Shown here: one piece after another, positions 1 through 8,639 of the stretch | Numbering within the stretch: the first letter of the stretch is position 1 | Layout: each line of letters begins with the position of its first letter | DNA from: Clostridium_AW sp040797845 | Lineage (GTDB): Bacteria > Bacillota > Clostridia > Clostridiales > Clostridiaceae | Assembly (NCBI GenBank): GCA_040797845.1 | Contig: JBFNFA010000009.1 | Location: 62,001-126,000 of the forward strand | Direction: 5' to 3' | DNA: 64,000 nt | The notes under the pieces: generated by a model | Told to the model about the DNA's origin: nothing | The model's database searches: none | The model's input: only the letters and a program-made list of their open reading frames with translations | Position numbers and translations under genes: made by a program

Positions 1-966
1 ATAAATACCTTCAAAATCTAAAGAAAGTAGCAATGCTTCCCCTTCTATTCCAATAAAACTAAAGTTAGCGCTACCTGGAAGTCTGTTTTCTCCAGTTGGA
101 CCGTTTAGCTTAGTATGAGGTATTCTTTCCATCACACCATTTATTAATTTATCTCTTAGTTTTATTAATCTTTCGCTCTCTTCCTTTAATTCAGAAACTG
201 CAAGCTCTATAGCTTTACCCATACCTATCATTCCTGGTACATTTTCAGTGCTTGCTCTTCTTCCTTTTTCCTGTCCACCACCGTGTATTAAATTATCAAT
301 TTTAATTCCTTTTCTAATATAAAGGGCACCAACGCCTTTAGGTCCATAGAGTTTGTGAGCAGCTATAGATAATAAATCAATATTCATATCTTCTACATCA
401 ACAGGTATATGTCCAATGGCCTGAACTGCATCTGTATGGAAAATGATTTTCTTCTCCTTACAAATTTCCCCTATTTCTTTTATAGGCTGTATTGATGCCA
501 CTTCATTATTAGCAAACATTATAGTAGTTAATATAGTAGTATCTTTTATAGCATTTTTAAAATCCTCTATTTTAATTAATCCCTGTTCATCTACAGGTAA
601 ATAAGTAACTTCGAAACCATGCTTTTCTAAATATTGGCATACATACAACACCGCATGGTGTTCAGTATTAGTAGTTATTATGTGATTACCTTTATTCTTA
701 TTAGCCCAAGCTACACCTTTAATAGCCCAGTTGTCTGCTTCACTTCCTCCAGCTGTAAAGAATATTTCATCCTTCTTAGCATTAATAGCTTTAGCAACTC
801 TTTCTCTAGCTTTATCTATAGCAGCTATAGGTTCTTGTGAAATAGAATAAAATTTTGAAGATGGATTTGCAAATTTTTCTGTGAAATATGGGAGCATTTC
901 CTCCAACACCTCAGGTTTTGTATATGTGGTTGCTGAGTAGTCCATATAAACATTTTTTCTTTCCAT
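1..966 (-). CDS. nifS: Cysteine desulfurase NifS/IscS (C-terminus cut by window edge)
   Basis: PLP-dependent class V aminotransferase-fold enzyme that takes sulfur from L-cysteine for Fe-S cluster and tRNA thiolation pathways. The frame is open from an ATG at 966 to base 1, 322 codons. It begins MERKNVYMDYSATTYTKPEV, the usual NifS opening. It also shows the TEHHAV motif, HTDAVQAIG, and the Schiff-base lysine in AAHKLYGPKG. The loop with the catalytic cysteine lies beyond the window. It starts 4 bases after the iscR stop, so the two are clearly co-transcribed from the iscR promoter. The iscR-nifS pair usually continues to a NifU-like scaffold and a tRNA thiolase; that part is outside view. 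Confidence 0.95.
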   Translation of the reverse strand, partial: MERKNVYMDYSATTYTKPEVLEEMLPYFTEKFANPSSKFYSISQEPIAAIDKARERVAKAINAKKDEIFFTAGGSEADNWAIKGVAWANKNKGNHIITTNTEHHAVLYVCQYLEKHGFEVTYLPVDEQGLIKIEDFKNAIKDTTILTTIMFANNEVASIQPIKEIGEICKEKKIIFHTDAVQAIGHIPVDVEDMNIDLLSIAAHKLYGPKGVGALYIRKGIKIDNLIHGGGQEKGRRASTENVPGMIGMGKAIELAVSELKEESERLIKLRDKLINGVMERIPHTKLNGPTGENRLPGSANFSFIGIEGEALLLSLDFEGIY

Positions 967-970
967 TTTA

Positions 971-1405
971 TTATTTCTCCTTTCGTGAAGAACTTTTTAA
1001 TCTATTATTGTCGTCTATTAGATCTTGTAAGGTTGTTGTTCTTGTTACATTTTCTATACTTTCTTTTATCCTTACCCAAAGAAGCCTAGTTGAACAAAGA
1101 TCACTGTTTTCACAACTATCTTCAGAAATACATTCTGATAGAAATACAGGCCCTTCTAATAACTCTATAATTTCTCCAATTGTTATATGTTCTGGGTCTC
1201 TACTAAGAATGTACCCTCCTTGTGCTCCCCTAATACTTTTTACTATTTTTCCTTTTCTAAGTACAGCAAAAAGTTGCTCTAAGTAGTACTCGGATATATT
1301 TTGTCTTTCTGATATCGTTTTTATAGAAACTGGTTCACCGCGATAGTTGATAGCTAAATCCACTATTGCCTTTACCCCATATCTCCCTTTTGTAGACAAT
1401 TTCAT
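971..1405 (-). CDS. iscR: Rrf2-family Fe-S cluster regulator IscR
   Basis: 144-residue winged-helix repressor of Fe-S biogenesis genes. The N-terminus (MKLSTKGRYGVKAIVDLA) and the recognition region (SIRGAQGGYILSRDP, about residues 57-71) are typical of Rrf2/IscR. Three cysteines sit at residues 92, 98 and 104, the same numbers as the [2Fe-2S] ligands of Escherichia coli IscR, so cluster sensing is likely. The ATG follows an AGGGGTG ribosome site. It is the first gene of the iscR-nifS operon and probably represses itself: a good sigma-A promoter with a dyad across it lies just upstream. Confidence 0.95.
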   Translation of the reverse strand: MKLSTKGRYGVKAIVDLAINYRGEPVSIKTISERQNISEYYLEQLFAVLRKGKIVKSIRGAQGGYILSRDPEHITIGEIIELLEGPVFLSECISEDSCENSDLCSTRLLWVRIKESIENVTRTTTLQDLIDDNNRLKSSSRKEK

Positions 1406-1430
1406 ATAATCACCCCTTTGAGTAATTAAT

Positions 1431-1489
1431 GTTGAGTGTTTTACTATAATTTCAAGATTATAATATCAAATCAGAGTAAAACTGTCAAC
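1431..1489. promoter_or_regulatory. Inverted repeat flanking the iscR promoter (candidate IscR operators)
   Basis: Two 15-base arms, 1431-1445 (GTTGAGTGTTTTACT) and 1475-1489 (AGTAAAACTGTCAAC), are inverted copies matching at 13 of 15 positions and separated by 29 bases. The upstream arm covers the -35 box; the downstream arm falls about 8-22 bases after the expected start of transcription. That placement suits autorepression by IscR. Binding is inferred, not shown. Confidence 0.55.
1460..1488 (-). promoter_or_regulatory. Sigma-A promoter of iscR-nifS
   Basis: On the minus strand, -35 TTGACA (1488-1483), a 17-base spacer and -10 TATTAT (1465-1460). The -35 is a perfect consensus and the leader to the iscR ATG is about 50 bases. 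The hexamers overlap the dyad described separately. Confidence 0.75.
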
Positions 1490-1541
1490 TATAAATTTAG
1501 TAAATTTAACTATAAAATTTATTTATTCATAAACAAATAAA

Positions 1542-1590
1542 TAATAAAAAATATAAAGAGATCTTATCCACTTAAAATCTCTTTATATTT
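1542..1590 (-). terminator. Rho-independent terminator after rarA
   Basis: Perfect 14-bp arms at 1549-1562 and 1577-1590, loop of 14 bases, followed on the minus strand by a T-rich run. It lies 18 bases beyond the rarA stop and separates that operon from iscR. Confidence 0.75.
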
Positions 1591-1607
1591 AAACTTATTA
1601 ACCTTCT

Positions 1608-2882
1608 TTATTTTAGATTTTTCAAGCTTTTTATGTAGTTTGAAAATTGTTCTTCCATTTTATTATTGCCAGGATTATAGTATAGGGCATCCTTAATGTT
1701 ATCTGGTAAATACTGCTGTTTTACATAGTTATTCTTATAGCTATGGGGGTATTTATAGCCAATTCCTCTTCCTAAATCTTCTGCACCAAAATAATGACTA
1801 TCCTTTATATGAGCTGGAATATCACCTATCTCTTTAGTTCTTAAATCATTTATAGCTCTATCAATGGCACATATAACAGAATTAGATTTGGGCGATGTAG
1901 CAAGGAGTATAACCCCTTGAGCCAAAGGTATTCTCCCCTCTGGCAATCCTAACTGCAATGCAGAATCAACACAGCTTTTAATAATAGTAATTGCATTAGG
2001 ATAGGCTAACCCTATATCTTCACTAGCTATAACTAATAGTCTTCTGCAAATGGAAATTAAATCGCCACTTTCAATCAATCTAGCTAAGTAGTGTAGTGAA
2101 GCATCTACGTCACTTCCTCTTATGGATTTTTGAAAAGCACTTAATACATCGTAATGACTATCTCCTAACTTATCATAGCTTAGTATTTTACCCTGTGTAG
2201 AATCCATCACTATATTTAAATCAATAATAATTTCACCATGTGAATTAGGTGGAGTAGAATAAATTGCTACCTCTAACCCATTTAATGCTTTTCTTAAGTC
2301 ACCACCACTAACTTCTCCCATATAATCTAATGCTTCATCCTTAACTATAACATCATTTTTTATTTCATCTTTTATTATAGTTAGCCCTCTTTTTAATCCC
2401 TTTATTACATCCTCTTTGACTAACATTTTAAATTCAAAAATAGTAGATCTACTAAGTATTGCCTTATAAACATAGTGATATGGATTTTCAGTGGTACTGG
2501 CAATTAGTGTTATCTTCCCATTTTCAATATACTCCAATAGAGACTGTTGCTGCTTCTTGTTAAAATTTTGTATTTCATCTAAATATAATAGCACTCCATT
2601 CATGCCCATAAGGGTATTTGTAGTAGCTATAACTTCTTTTACATCGTTTAATGAGGCATTGGTAGCATTAAGCTTATAAAAACTTTTATTAGCTTTTTTT
2701 GCTATTATGTTTGCTACAGTAGTCTTTCCAGTGCCTGGTGGTCCATAGAATATCATATTTGATATTCTCCCTGAGTTTACTATTCTATTTAAAATTTTAT
2801 TTTCACCTAAAATATGTTTTTGACCAACTACTTCATTTAGTTCCATTGGTCTTATTCTCTCCGCTAAAGGTGCTGTATTCAA
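1608..2882 (-). CDS. rarA: Replication-associated recombination protein A (RarA/MgsA AAA+ ATPase)
   Basis: Clamp-loader-like AAA+ ATPase acting at stalled replication forks. It opens with APLAERIRPMELNEVVGQKH, typical of RarA. Walker A is GPPGTGKTT (about residues 47-55) and Walker B is LYLDEIQNF (about 99-107); the MgsA C-terminal tetramerisation part includes the IRGSDVDASLHYLARL segment (about 255-270). Length 424 is normal. The start is TTG, directly after the stop of the upstream gene and 9 bases after AGAGG, which suggests translational coupling. Last gene of a four-gene minus-strand run. Confidence 0.93.
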   Translation of the reverse strand: MNTAPLAERIRPMELNEVVGQKHILGENKILNRIVNSGRISNMIFYGPPGTGKTTVANIIAKKANKSFYKLNATNASLNDVKEVIATTNTLMGMNGVLLYLDEIQNFNKKQQQSLLEYIENGKITLIASTTENPYHYVYKAILSRSTIFEFKMLVKEDVIKGLKRGLTIIKDEIKNDVIVKDEALDYMGEVSGGDLRKALNGLEVAIYSTPPNSHGEIIIDLNIVMDSTQGKILSYDKLGDSHYDVLSAFQKSIRGSDVDASLHYLARLIESGDLISICRRLLVIASEDIGLAYPNAITIIKSCVDSALQLGLPEGRIPLAQGVILLATSPKSNSVICAIDRAINDLRTKEIGDIPAHIKDSHYFGAEDLGRGIGYKYPHSYKNNYVKQQYLPDNIKDALYYNPGNNKMEEQFSNYIKSLKNLK

Positions 2883-3803
2883 TTATAATTTCCTCTCCTT
2901 AATTAACTTATCTAAGGTATTATCAAGTATTTTTTCAATGGTGTTAACCATCTTAGTTCCTTGACTTATAGCAGCATTTGATCCACCATTTATAATTGCT
3001 TTAACTTTATTATTGTTGTATGAATACTTAAATTTTCTAACTTTATTTTTCTCTATTACGCCTAAATAATATAATATCTCATTTCTACAGTAAGGCGATG
3101 CAACTTTTAAAGCTTCACTTAAATATTTTTTTGAAAGTATTGAATAATTATCCTTTTCCGCAGGATCTTTTGTCCATAAAGCAATAAGTTGCGCACTTCT
3201 ACCTATACATACTAAAGTCTTTTCATCTTTTAGCCTACTTTTTAGTCCAATGTTTATACTCTTTAAAAGTGCTCTTTTATATGTCCATTTATTTTTATCT
3301 AACGCACTTTCAACTACCTCTCCACCAAACTCAACTCCTATATCCATTGCAGTTCCTAATGGATCTATTGGGGCTTTAGCCAAGTTTAAAAAAAGAAAAA
3401 CTCTTTTATAATATTTAATGCACTCCGCTAGTATTAGCCAAGATAGAGGATCATCGGGGTTATTTTCCACCATGTTTTTAATTTTTTCAATTTGTGATGC
3501 TCCCTCAACCATATCATCAACTACTGATATCACCGGTATACTTTTAAATTCTTTTTGTGCTCTTTCTATTAGGGATAGATCTTTATTGCTTTCAGCTCTA
3601 CACTTTTTAGATATGGTTATTTCATTTTTTAGCTCATTTAAGTAAGTTTCTCTTTTATTTCGCTCTTCTGCTTCAATTAATTCTTTTGATATTTTTTCGT
3701 TGTTTTTTTTAGCTTTTCTAGATAGATATTCATATTTAACTTTTTCTTTAGCTTTGCTATAAGCTAATTTATTTATTATATTTACCTTTTTAAGCAACCC
3801 CAT
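2883..3803 (-). CDS. Unknown helical protein with coiled coil
   Basis: No family recognised. The start chosen is ATG at 3803 (MGLLKKVNI), which has AAGGAAG 8 bases upstream; an earlier in-frame start at 3827 lacks a proper ribosome site. The protein has 306 residues. Its first 75 or so residues are highly charged and probably coiled coil; the middle (NPDDPLSWLILAECIKYYKR, LSEALKVASPYCRNEILYYLG) resembles TPR-like helix pairs. There is no signal peptide or clear membrane span. It is sandwiched between a flavin reductase-like gene and rarA and runs straight into the rarA start, so the two are probably co-expressed. Confidence 0.8.
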   Translation of the reverse strand: MGLLKKVNIINKLAYSKAKEKVKYEYLSRKAKKNNEKISKELIEAEERNKRETYLNELKNEITISKKCRAESNKDLSLIERAQKEFKSIPVISVVDDMVEGASQIEKIKNMVENNPDDPLSWLILAECIKYYKRVFLFLNLAKAPIDPLGTAMDIGVEFGGEVVESALDKNKWTYKRALLKSINIGLKSRLKDEKTLVCIGRSAQLIALWTKDPAEKDNYSILSKKYLSEALKVASPYCRNEILYYLGVIEKNKVRKFKYSYNNNKVKAIINGGSNAAISQGTKMVNTIEKILDNTLDKLIKERKL

Positions 3804-3819
3804 AACATCTACTTCCTTT

Positions 3820-4317
3820 TTAATCAATGTACCAATCTAATATTTCTCCATAATATAGCACATGATAATCTCCATTTTTATATGATCTATATTTGATTTC
3901 ATTACAAAGCAAGGAGGGTTCCATTTCTTGTTTATATACTATTTTACACTCAAAGTGCATATCACAGTTACCTATGATTGGTGTGGTAGTTTCCTTTCCT
4001 TCTTTGAGAATTAAATTGCACTCCTTAAATTTATCTATATCTCTTCCTGATTTAGTTCCGCAAATGGTTAATTCTTTTTTTAAATCTACATTCAAAGGCA
4101 TGCTTACTGTAAATTCTTCAGTGTTTTCTATCAATTCATAACTATATCTTGACTTTCTTACTAATACAGTTAATATTGGCTTTCTCCATTGATATCCTAT
4201 ATTGGCCCATCCTATAGTCATTGTGTTGACTTTCTCTTTATCTTTTACAGTTAAAAAGGCTCCTTTATCTCTTATTACCTCCATTGCCTTTCCCATTATG
4301 CTAGTAAAGTCTTTCAT
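3820..4317 (-). CDS. Flavin reductase-like FMN-binding split-barrel protein
   Basis: 165 residues matching the flavin reductase-like domain family: an N-terminal strand pattern with TMTIGWANIGYQWRKPILTVLVR, then SRYSYELIENTEEFTVSMP and the CGTKSGRDIDKF motif typical of clostridial members. These proteins bind FMN and often reduce free flavin with NAD(P)H; the substrate here cannot be told. ATG with GGAGGT 8 bases upstream. It lies between a PHP phosphatase and the unknown helical gene, all on the minus strand with short gaps. Confidence 0.88.
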   Translation of the reverse strand: MKDFTSIMGKAMEVIRDKGAFLTVKDKEKVNTMTIGWANIGYQWRKPILTVLVRKSRYSYELIENTEEFTVSMPLNVDLKKELTICGTKSGRDIDKFKECNLILKEGKETTTPIIGNCDMHFECKIVYKQEMEPSLLCNEIKYRSYKNGDYHVLYYGEILDWYID

Positions 4318-4333
4318 AACTTATACCTCCTTT

Positions 4334-5116
4334 TTAATATTTCATGTATTCTTTTTTTCTATTCCTAAAATATATAGGCTTTAATTTACAATTTTCCGCT
4401 AACTCAAATGCATCTGAAAAATAATTACCTATGTTTTTGTTTACATGTGCGTCAGAACCTATAGTAACATATTTACCGCCTAATTCTCTAAACTTACTAT
4501 ATAGATTCATTAAATTCTTTACAGCTTTTTTATCTCCAAATCTTCTAGTATTTATTTCTAGGGCAATTTCCCTTTCCACTAATGTTTTAAAGATATTATC
4601 TATAATCTCTCTATAGTTTTCATAGTAGATTTCCTTATCCTCATAAGGAGAATATCTACACATGAAATCAATATGCCCAAGAGAATCTATAAAGGTATGC
4701 TCCTTTATGCAATTATACATATGATTGAGATAATTACTATATACCCCTTCTTTTTTCTTACCTTCATATAATTCATGGCCAAAAATGTCATAATAATCAC
4801 TTCCGTATTTAACTAAATGAACTGACCCTATAACATAATCAAAAGGATGATTTTTAGCTATCTCTTCATTTTCCATAACACAATCCATTCTCATCCCTAA
4901 TTCTACTCCGAGTAATAGTTTATCACCCCTATATTTACTATACTCTTTAAAGTATTCATCTATATTGAATATAAAATCTCCTTCTTGTGGAAAATTTAAA
5001 TCTAAATGCTCAGTTAAAATTACTCCTAGGTTATTGCTTTGCGTTTCCTTTATTACTTCTTCAATTTTCATTTTACAATCTGATGAAAATTCCGTATGAA
5101 CATGACAATCGAACAT
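4334..5116 (-). CDS. PHP-domain phosphatase, histidinol-phosphatase (HisK/HisJ) type
   Basis: 260 residues of the polymerase-and-histidinol-phosphatase metal-dependent hydrolase family. Metal-binding motifs are visible: HVHTEFSSDC near residue 5, LTEHLDL near 35, the IGSVHLV segment, and GSDAHVNKNIG near the C-terminus. The length fits HisK-type histidinol phosphatase, and MFDCHVHTEFSSDC is a usual opening. No other histidine-biosynthesis gene is nearby, so a different phosphoester substrate is possible. ATG with AGGAGGT. First gene of the run that ends in rarA. Confidence 0.85.
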   Translation of the reverse strand: MFDCHVHTEFSSDCKMKIEEVIKETQSNNLGVILTEHLDLNFPQEGDFIFNIDEYFKEYSKYRGDKLLLGVELGMRMDCVMENEEIAKNHPFDYVIGSVHLVKYGSDYYDIFGHELYEGKKKEGVYSNYLNHMYNCIKEHTFIDSLGHIDFMCRYSPYEDKEIYYENYREIIDNIFKTLVEREIALEINTRRFGDKKAVKNLMNLYSKFRELGGKYVTIGSDAHVNKNIGNYFSDAFELAENCKLKPIYFRNRKKEYMKY

Positions 5117-5211
5117 TTTTACCTCCTAAATTTTATCTAATAATGTTATTAACCTATTACCACATAAATCGTTGATGCTACTACCATAGATGATAATATA
5201 ACATATTAATA

Positions 5212-6249
5212 TTATATATTAAAGTCCTCATAGTTTTGATAATGTTTTTCTTGAGTATGGAAAAACTGAAGTAAAACTTTATCCCTTATTCTTGTGTCAA
5301 AAATTATCCTTGAGCAAGTAAAGTTAGGCTCATCTTCTATGCCTAGTATAGAGTCTTCATAATTTCCCCCTCTATAATCTAGTATATTTACGAAATCCTC
5401 ACCTAATATTTCATTGCCTTTTTCATTTATTTTTTTCTTTAATAACTCTTTGCCTTTTTCAAGTCTAAAAGGAGATGTACTTCCCTCTCCAGTTATGCTG
5501 TTTCCATTTGATATTGATGGATGTATATAGTGATTTGTATGTACATAATAATCATTAATCTCTTTTACACTTATATCTTTATGAGTAACTTCTATAGATA
5601 GACATTGATTTTTGTTTGTATCTAAGGCTACTGCATGAAAACCAGAACCTCTGTTTTTAATATTGCACCTATCAATAAAGTCTTCTAAGCTTTTAGCCTC
5701 ACTTATATATCTTTGCAAAAAATATCTTGGTATACCTGTTACGGAAACATCTTCACTGTAACAGTAGTTTATTGTCTTGACTATACCGTGGCTATTAAAG
5801 CTAAAAGCATTTCCAAAGGGCATATTACAATAATCATAAGTTACAAACCAGTTCTTATCATTCCAGCATTTTGTTAGAGCTGCATTGCCTGGGGTATAGT
5901 TATCATCTTCATTATGCCCCAATAATATTGTACCATCTTTTCTTTTACAAACCAAAGTTGTGCAACCTACCCCTTCATTTAAAAGTTCAGCACACATTAT
6001 TAAAAAATATAAATCTTTGTCTACTCCAGCTCCCTCTGCTCTTCCCTCTATCTCCAAAACATAATCTAAAAATCTTTCTTTGGTAATCTCTTTAATATAA
6101 GCAGATTTTTTTATTAAATTCTCATTATCAAGTAAATGTATATAATTTTTAATACAATTATTTATGGCCTCTTTTAATTCTACTCCAGAAGTCCACCCTC
6201 TTTCATAAGGACTTCCCTTTGCTTCTATAAACTTAATCTTATTTCTCAA
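5212..6249 (-). CDS. C45-family acyltransferase/peptidase (AAT-like Ntn hydrolase)
   Basis: 345 residues resembling acyl-CoA:6-aminopenicillanic acid acyltransferase. These enzymes self-cleave before a cysteine that becomes the nucleophile; here that is probably Cys96 in EGVGCTTLV, followed by the characteristic ILLGHNEDD. The N-terminus IEAKGSPYERGWTSG also fits (fungal members have a GxxxG-like opening). There is no signal peptide, so it should be cytoplasmic. The natural substrate of bacterial members is mostly unknown; amide or peptide hydrolysis is a guess. TTG start, supported by GGAAGGGGG 6 bases before it. Divergent from proB and monocistronic in appearance. Confidence 0.85.
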   Translation of the reverse strand: MRNKIKFIEAKGSPYERGWTSGVELKEAINNCIKNYIHLLDNENLIKKSAYIKEITKERFLDYVLEIEGRAEGAGVDKDLYFLIMCAELLNEGVGCTTLVCKRKDGTILLGHNEDDNYTPGNAALTKCWNDKNWFVTYDYCNMPFGNAFSFNSHGIVKTINYCYSEDVSVTGIPRYFLQRYISEAKSLEDFIDRCNIKNRGSGFHAVALDTNKNQCLSIEVTHKDISVKEINDYYVHTNHYIHPSISNGNSITGEGSTSPFRLEKGKELLKKKINEKGNEILGEDFVNILDYRGGNYEDSILGIEDEPNFTCSRIIFDTRIRDKVLLQFFHTQEKHYQNYEDFNI

Positions 6250-6396
6250 AATAATCCCCCTTCCATTGCTAGCTATTTTTACTAAATTAAAGCTTCATAA
6301 TTTATATTATAATACAAAAAAGAATAAAATGAATTTTTATATGCATTAATATGTAGTATAATATACATAAAATTTATTTGATGAGGGGGCAATAAT

Positions 6397-7209
6397 ATGA
6401 ATAACTTAAATGACGAAAGATTGAAATACCTTGAAAAGGTAAAAACTATAGTTGTTAAAGTTGGATCATCAACCCTTACTTATAACAATGGACTTCTTAA
6501 TTTAAATCATATAGAAGGCCTGGTAAGGCAATTATCTGATCTTCATAATATGGGATATAATGTAGTATTAGTTAGTTCGGGTGCTATTGGTGCAGGTATG
6601 GGAAAACTAGGATTACAGGAAAGACCAAAGACTATCCCTGAAAAACAGGCCGCTGCTGCAGTGGGCCAAGGAATACTTATGCATATGTATGAAAAAGTAT
6701 TCTCTGAATACGGAAAAACCGTTGGACAAATACTCTTGACAAAAGAGGATATGACTGATGAGACTAGAAAGAATAATGCTCATAATACATTTTCATCTCT
6801 ATTAGAACAAAGGGTCATACCAATAATAAATGAAAATGACGCAGTTGTAGTAGATGAAATAAAGGTTGGAGATAATGACACTCTTTCTGCTTATGTTGCT
6901 CAATTGGTAAATGCAGAACTTTTAATTCTTATGTCCGATATAGACGGTCTTTATAATTGCGATCCTAGAAAAAACTCTGATGCAAAAATACTTTCTTTTG
7001 TAGAAGAAATAACAGAGGAAATAGTTGCCTGCGCTGGAGGAGCTGGTAGCAACTTAGGTACTGGAGGAATGGCAACAAAAATCAATGCAGCAAAAATTGC
7101 TACCGCATCAGGTATCTCAATGGTGATAATCAATGGTGAAAATTCTAAGAACTTAAGAGATATACTCAATGGAAAAAATATAGGTACCTGGTTTAAAGCT
7201 AATTTATAA
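6397..7209 (+). CDS. proB: Glutamate 5-kinase
   Basis: First step of proline synthesis: ATP-dependent phosphorylation of L-glutamate. At 270 residues it is the short form, lacking the C-terminal PUA domain of the E. coli enzyme. Visible motifs are VVKVGSSTLT (N-terminal nucleotide loop), VSSGAIGAGMGKLG, NENDAVVVDE, and GTGGMATKINAAKIA. ATG follows GAGGGGG at 8 bases. It is followed 14 bases later by proA, forming a two-gene proline operon. No T-box element was seen upstream. Confidence 0.96.
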   Translation: MNNLNDERLKYLEKVKTIVVKVGSSTLTYNNGLLNLNHIEGLVRQLSDLHNMGYNVVLVSSGAIGAGMGKLGLQERPKTIPEKQAAAAVGQGILMHMYEKVFSEYGKTVGQILLTKEDMTDETRKNNAHNTFSSLLEQRVIPIINENDAVVVDEIKVGDNDTLSAYVAQLVNAELLILMSDIDGLYNCDPRKNSDAKILSFVEEITEEIVACAGGAGSNLGTGGMATKINAAKIATASGISMVIINGENSKNLRDILNGKNIGTWFKANL

Positions 7210-7223
7210 TAGGAGGACTGAAA

Positions 7224-8513
7224 ATGGAAAATTTAATGGATTATATAGTATCCAAAGGTAAAAATGCTAAAAAAGCTTCTAAAATTCTTTCAATTTTAGA
7301 TTCAAATACTAAAAACAAAGCATTGATTCATATGGCAGAGAATTTGGTTAACAATTCTCAAGCTATAATTGAAGCTAATAAAATAGACATGGAAAAAGGT
7401 AAAGAGAAAGGACTAAGCAAAGCTCTTTTAGATAGACTTCTCATCACTGAAAAAAGAATCTCTGATATGGCAGAAGGTCTTAGAGAAGTAGCAGATTTAC
7501 CTGATCCAGTTGGAGAAGTTATTAAAATGTGGAAAAGACCTAATGGCATAAGAGTAGGTCAAAAAAGAGTACCTCTTGGAGTCTTGGGCATCATATATGA
7601 GGCTAGACCTAATGTTACTGTAGATGCAGCAGGTCTATGTTTAAAATCAGGAAATGCAGTTATTTTAAGAGGAGGATCTGAGGCTATAAATACTAACAAA
7701 TGTATAGCTCAAATTCTTAAAGATTCATGCGTACAATGTGGTCTGCCAGAAGGAGCCATTGAATTAATAGAAGTTACAGACAGAGAAGCTGTAAATATTA
7801 TGTTAAAGCTCAATGAATATATAGATGTTTTAATTCCACGTGGTGGTAAAGGCTTAATTAAGACAGTAGTAACTAATGCCACAGTACCTGTAATCGAAAC
7901 TGGAGTTGGAAATTGTCACGTATTTGTAGATGAAAGTGCAGATATGGCTATGGCCAAAGATATTATAGTTAACGCAAAAACTCAAAGACCTGGTGTATGT
8001 AATGCAATAGAAACCATATTAATTCACCAAAATATTGCAGAAAAGTTTTTACCTTATATAGCTAATGAACTATATAAACATAAAGTAGAATTAAGAGTTT
8101 GTAATGATAGCAAGAAAATATTGTTAAACACCATAGAAGATAAAGAAATTTTCAACTATATAAAAGATGCAACAATGGAAGACTGGAGCGAGGAATATTT
8201 AAACTTCATTCTTGCAGTTAAAGTAGTACAATCCATTGAAGACGCAATTGATCATATTGACTTATATGGAACAAAACATTCGGAAGCTATAATAACAAAG
8301 GATTATTTTAATTCCGAAAAATTCTTAAATGAAATAGATGCAGCTGCAGTATATGTAAATGCTTCCACAAGATTTACTGATGGATCTCAATATGGGTTTG
8401 GAGCAGAAATTGGAATAAGCACACAGAAGTTACACGCCCGTGGCCCAATGGGAGTGGAGCAGTTAACTACAATTAAATATATTGTGTATGGAGATGGGCA
8501 AGTTAGAATTTAG
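7224..8513 (+). CDS. proA: Gamma-glutamyl phosphate reductase
   Basis: NADPH-dependent reduction of gamma-glutamyl phosphate to glutamate semialdehyde, second step of proline synthesis. 429 residues, normal length. The family signature is visible: GVLGIIYEARPNVTVDAAGL and SGNAVILRGGSEAINTN in the dinucleotide-binding part, the catalytic cysteine in KTQRPGVCNAIET, and the C-terminal FTDGSQYGFGAEIGIST. ATG has AGGAGG 7 bases upstream. The operon ends in an unusual long hairpin. Confidence 0.97.
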   Translation: MENLMDYIVSKGKNAKKASKILSILDSNTKNKALIHMAENLVNNSQAIIEANKIDMEKGKEKGLSKALLDRLLITEKRISDMAEGLREVADLPDPVGEVIKMWKRPNGIRVGQKRVPLGVLGIIYEARPNVTVDAAGLCLKSGNAVILRGGSEAINTNKCIAQILKDSCVQCGLPEGAIELIEVTDREAVNIMLKLNEYIDVLIPRGGKGLIKTVVTNATVPVIETGVGNCHVFVDESADMAMAKDIIVNAKTQRPGVCNAIETILIHQNIAEKFLPYIANELYKHKVELRVCNDSKKILLNTIEDKEIFNYIKDATMEDWSEEYLNFILAVKVVQSIEDAIDHIDLYGTKHSEAIITKDYFNSEKFLNEIDAAAVYVNASTRFTDGSQYGFGAEIGISTQKLHARGPMGVEQLTTIKYIVYGDGQVRI

Positions 8514-8518
8514 TATAT

Positions 8519-8564
8519 AACAAATTATTTTTACAGTTATAAGTTTCTACAGTAGTAATTTGTT
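8519..8564 (+). other. Small hairpin just after proA
   Basis: Perfect 9-bp arms AACAAATTA (8519-8527) and TAATTTGTT (8556-8564) with a 28-base loop. It begins 5 bases after the proA stop and precedes the much longer hairpin at 8576-8639. It is AT-only in the stem and weak by itself; it may stabilise the message end. Confidence 0.4.
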
Positions 8565-8575
8565 GTACGAAATAG

Positions 8576-8639
8576 AGAGCTAAGTATGTAGTGAAGTCGC
8601 TCCAATAAAAAGTCGCTATTTCACTACATACTTAGCTCT
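8576..8639 (+). terminator. Long 20-bp hairpin after proBA, probable terminator
   Basis: Perfect 20-bp arms at 8576-8595 and 8620-8639 with a 24-base loop. The loop holds two copies of GTCGCT, at its start and near its end. It is followed by CTCTTTTGTGTTTT, a poor T-run for a terminator. The stem is longer than any other intergenic hairpin in the window apart from the one at 59885. Termination is the simplest reading; a small palindromic repeat element is the alternative. Confidence 0.6.

Noticed and set aside
6250..6396. T-box or proline-responsive leader before proBA
   Set aside because: No T-box consensus (GGTGG...), no antiterminator fold and only about 30 bases between the probable -10 and the ATG.
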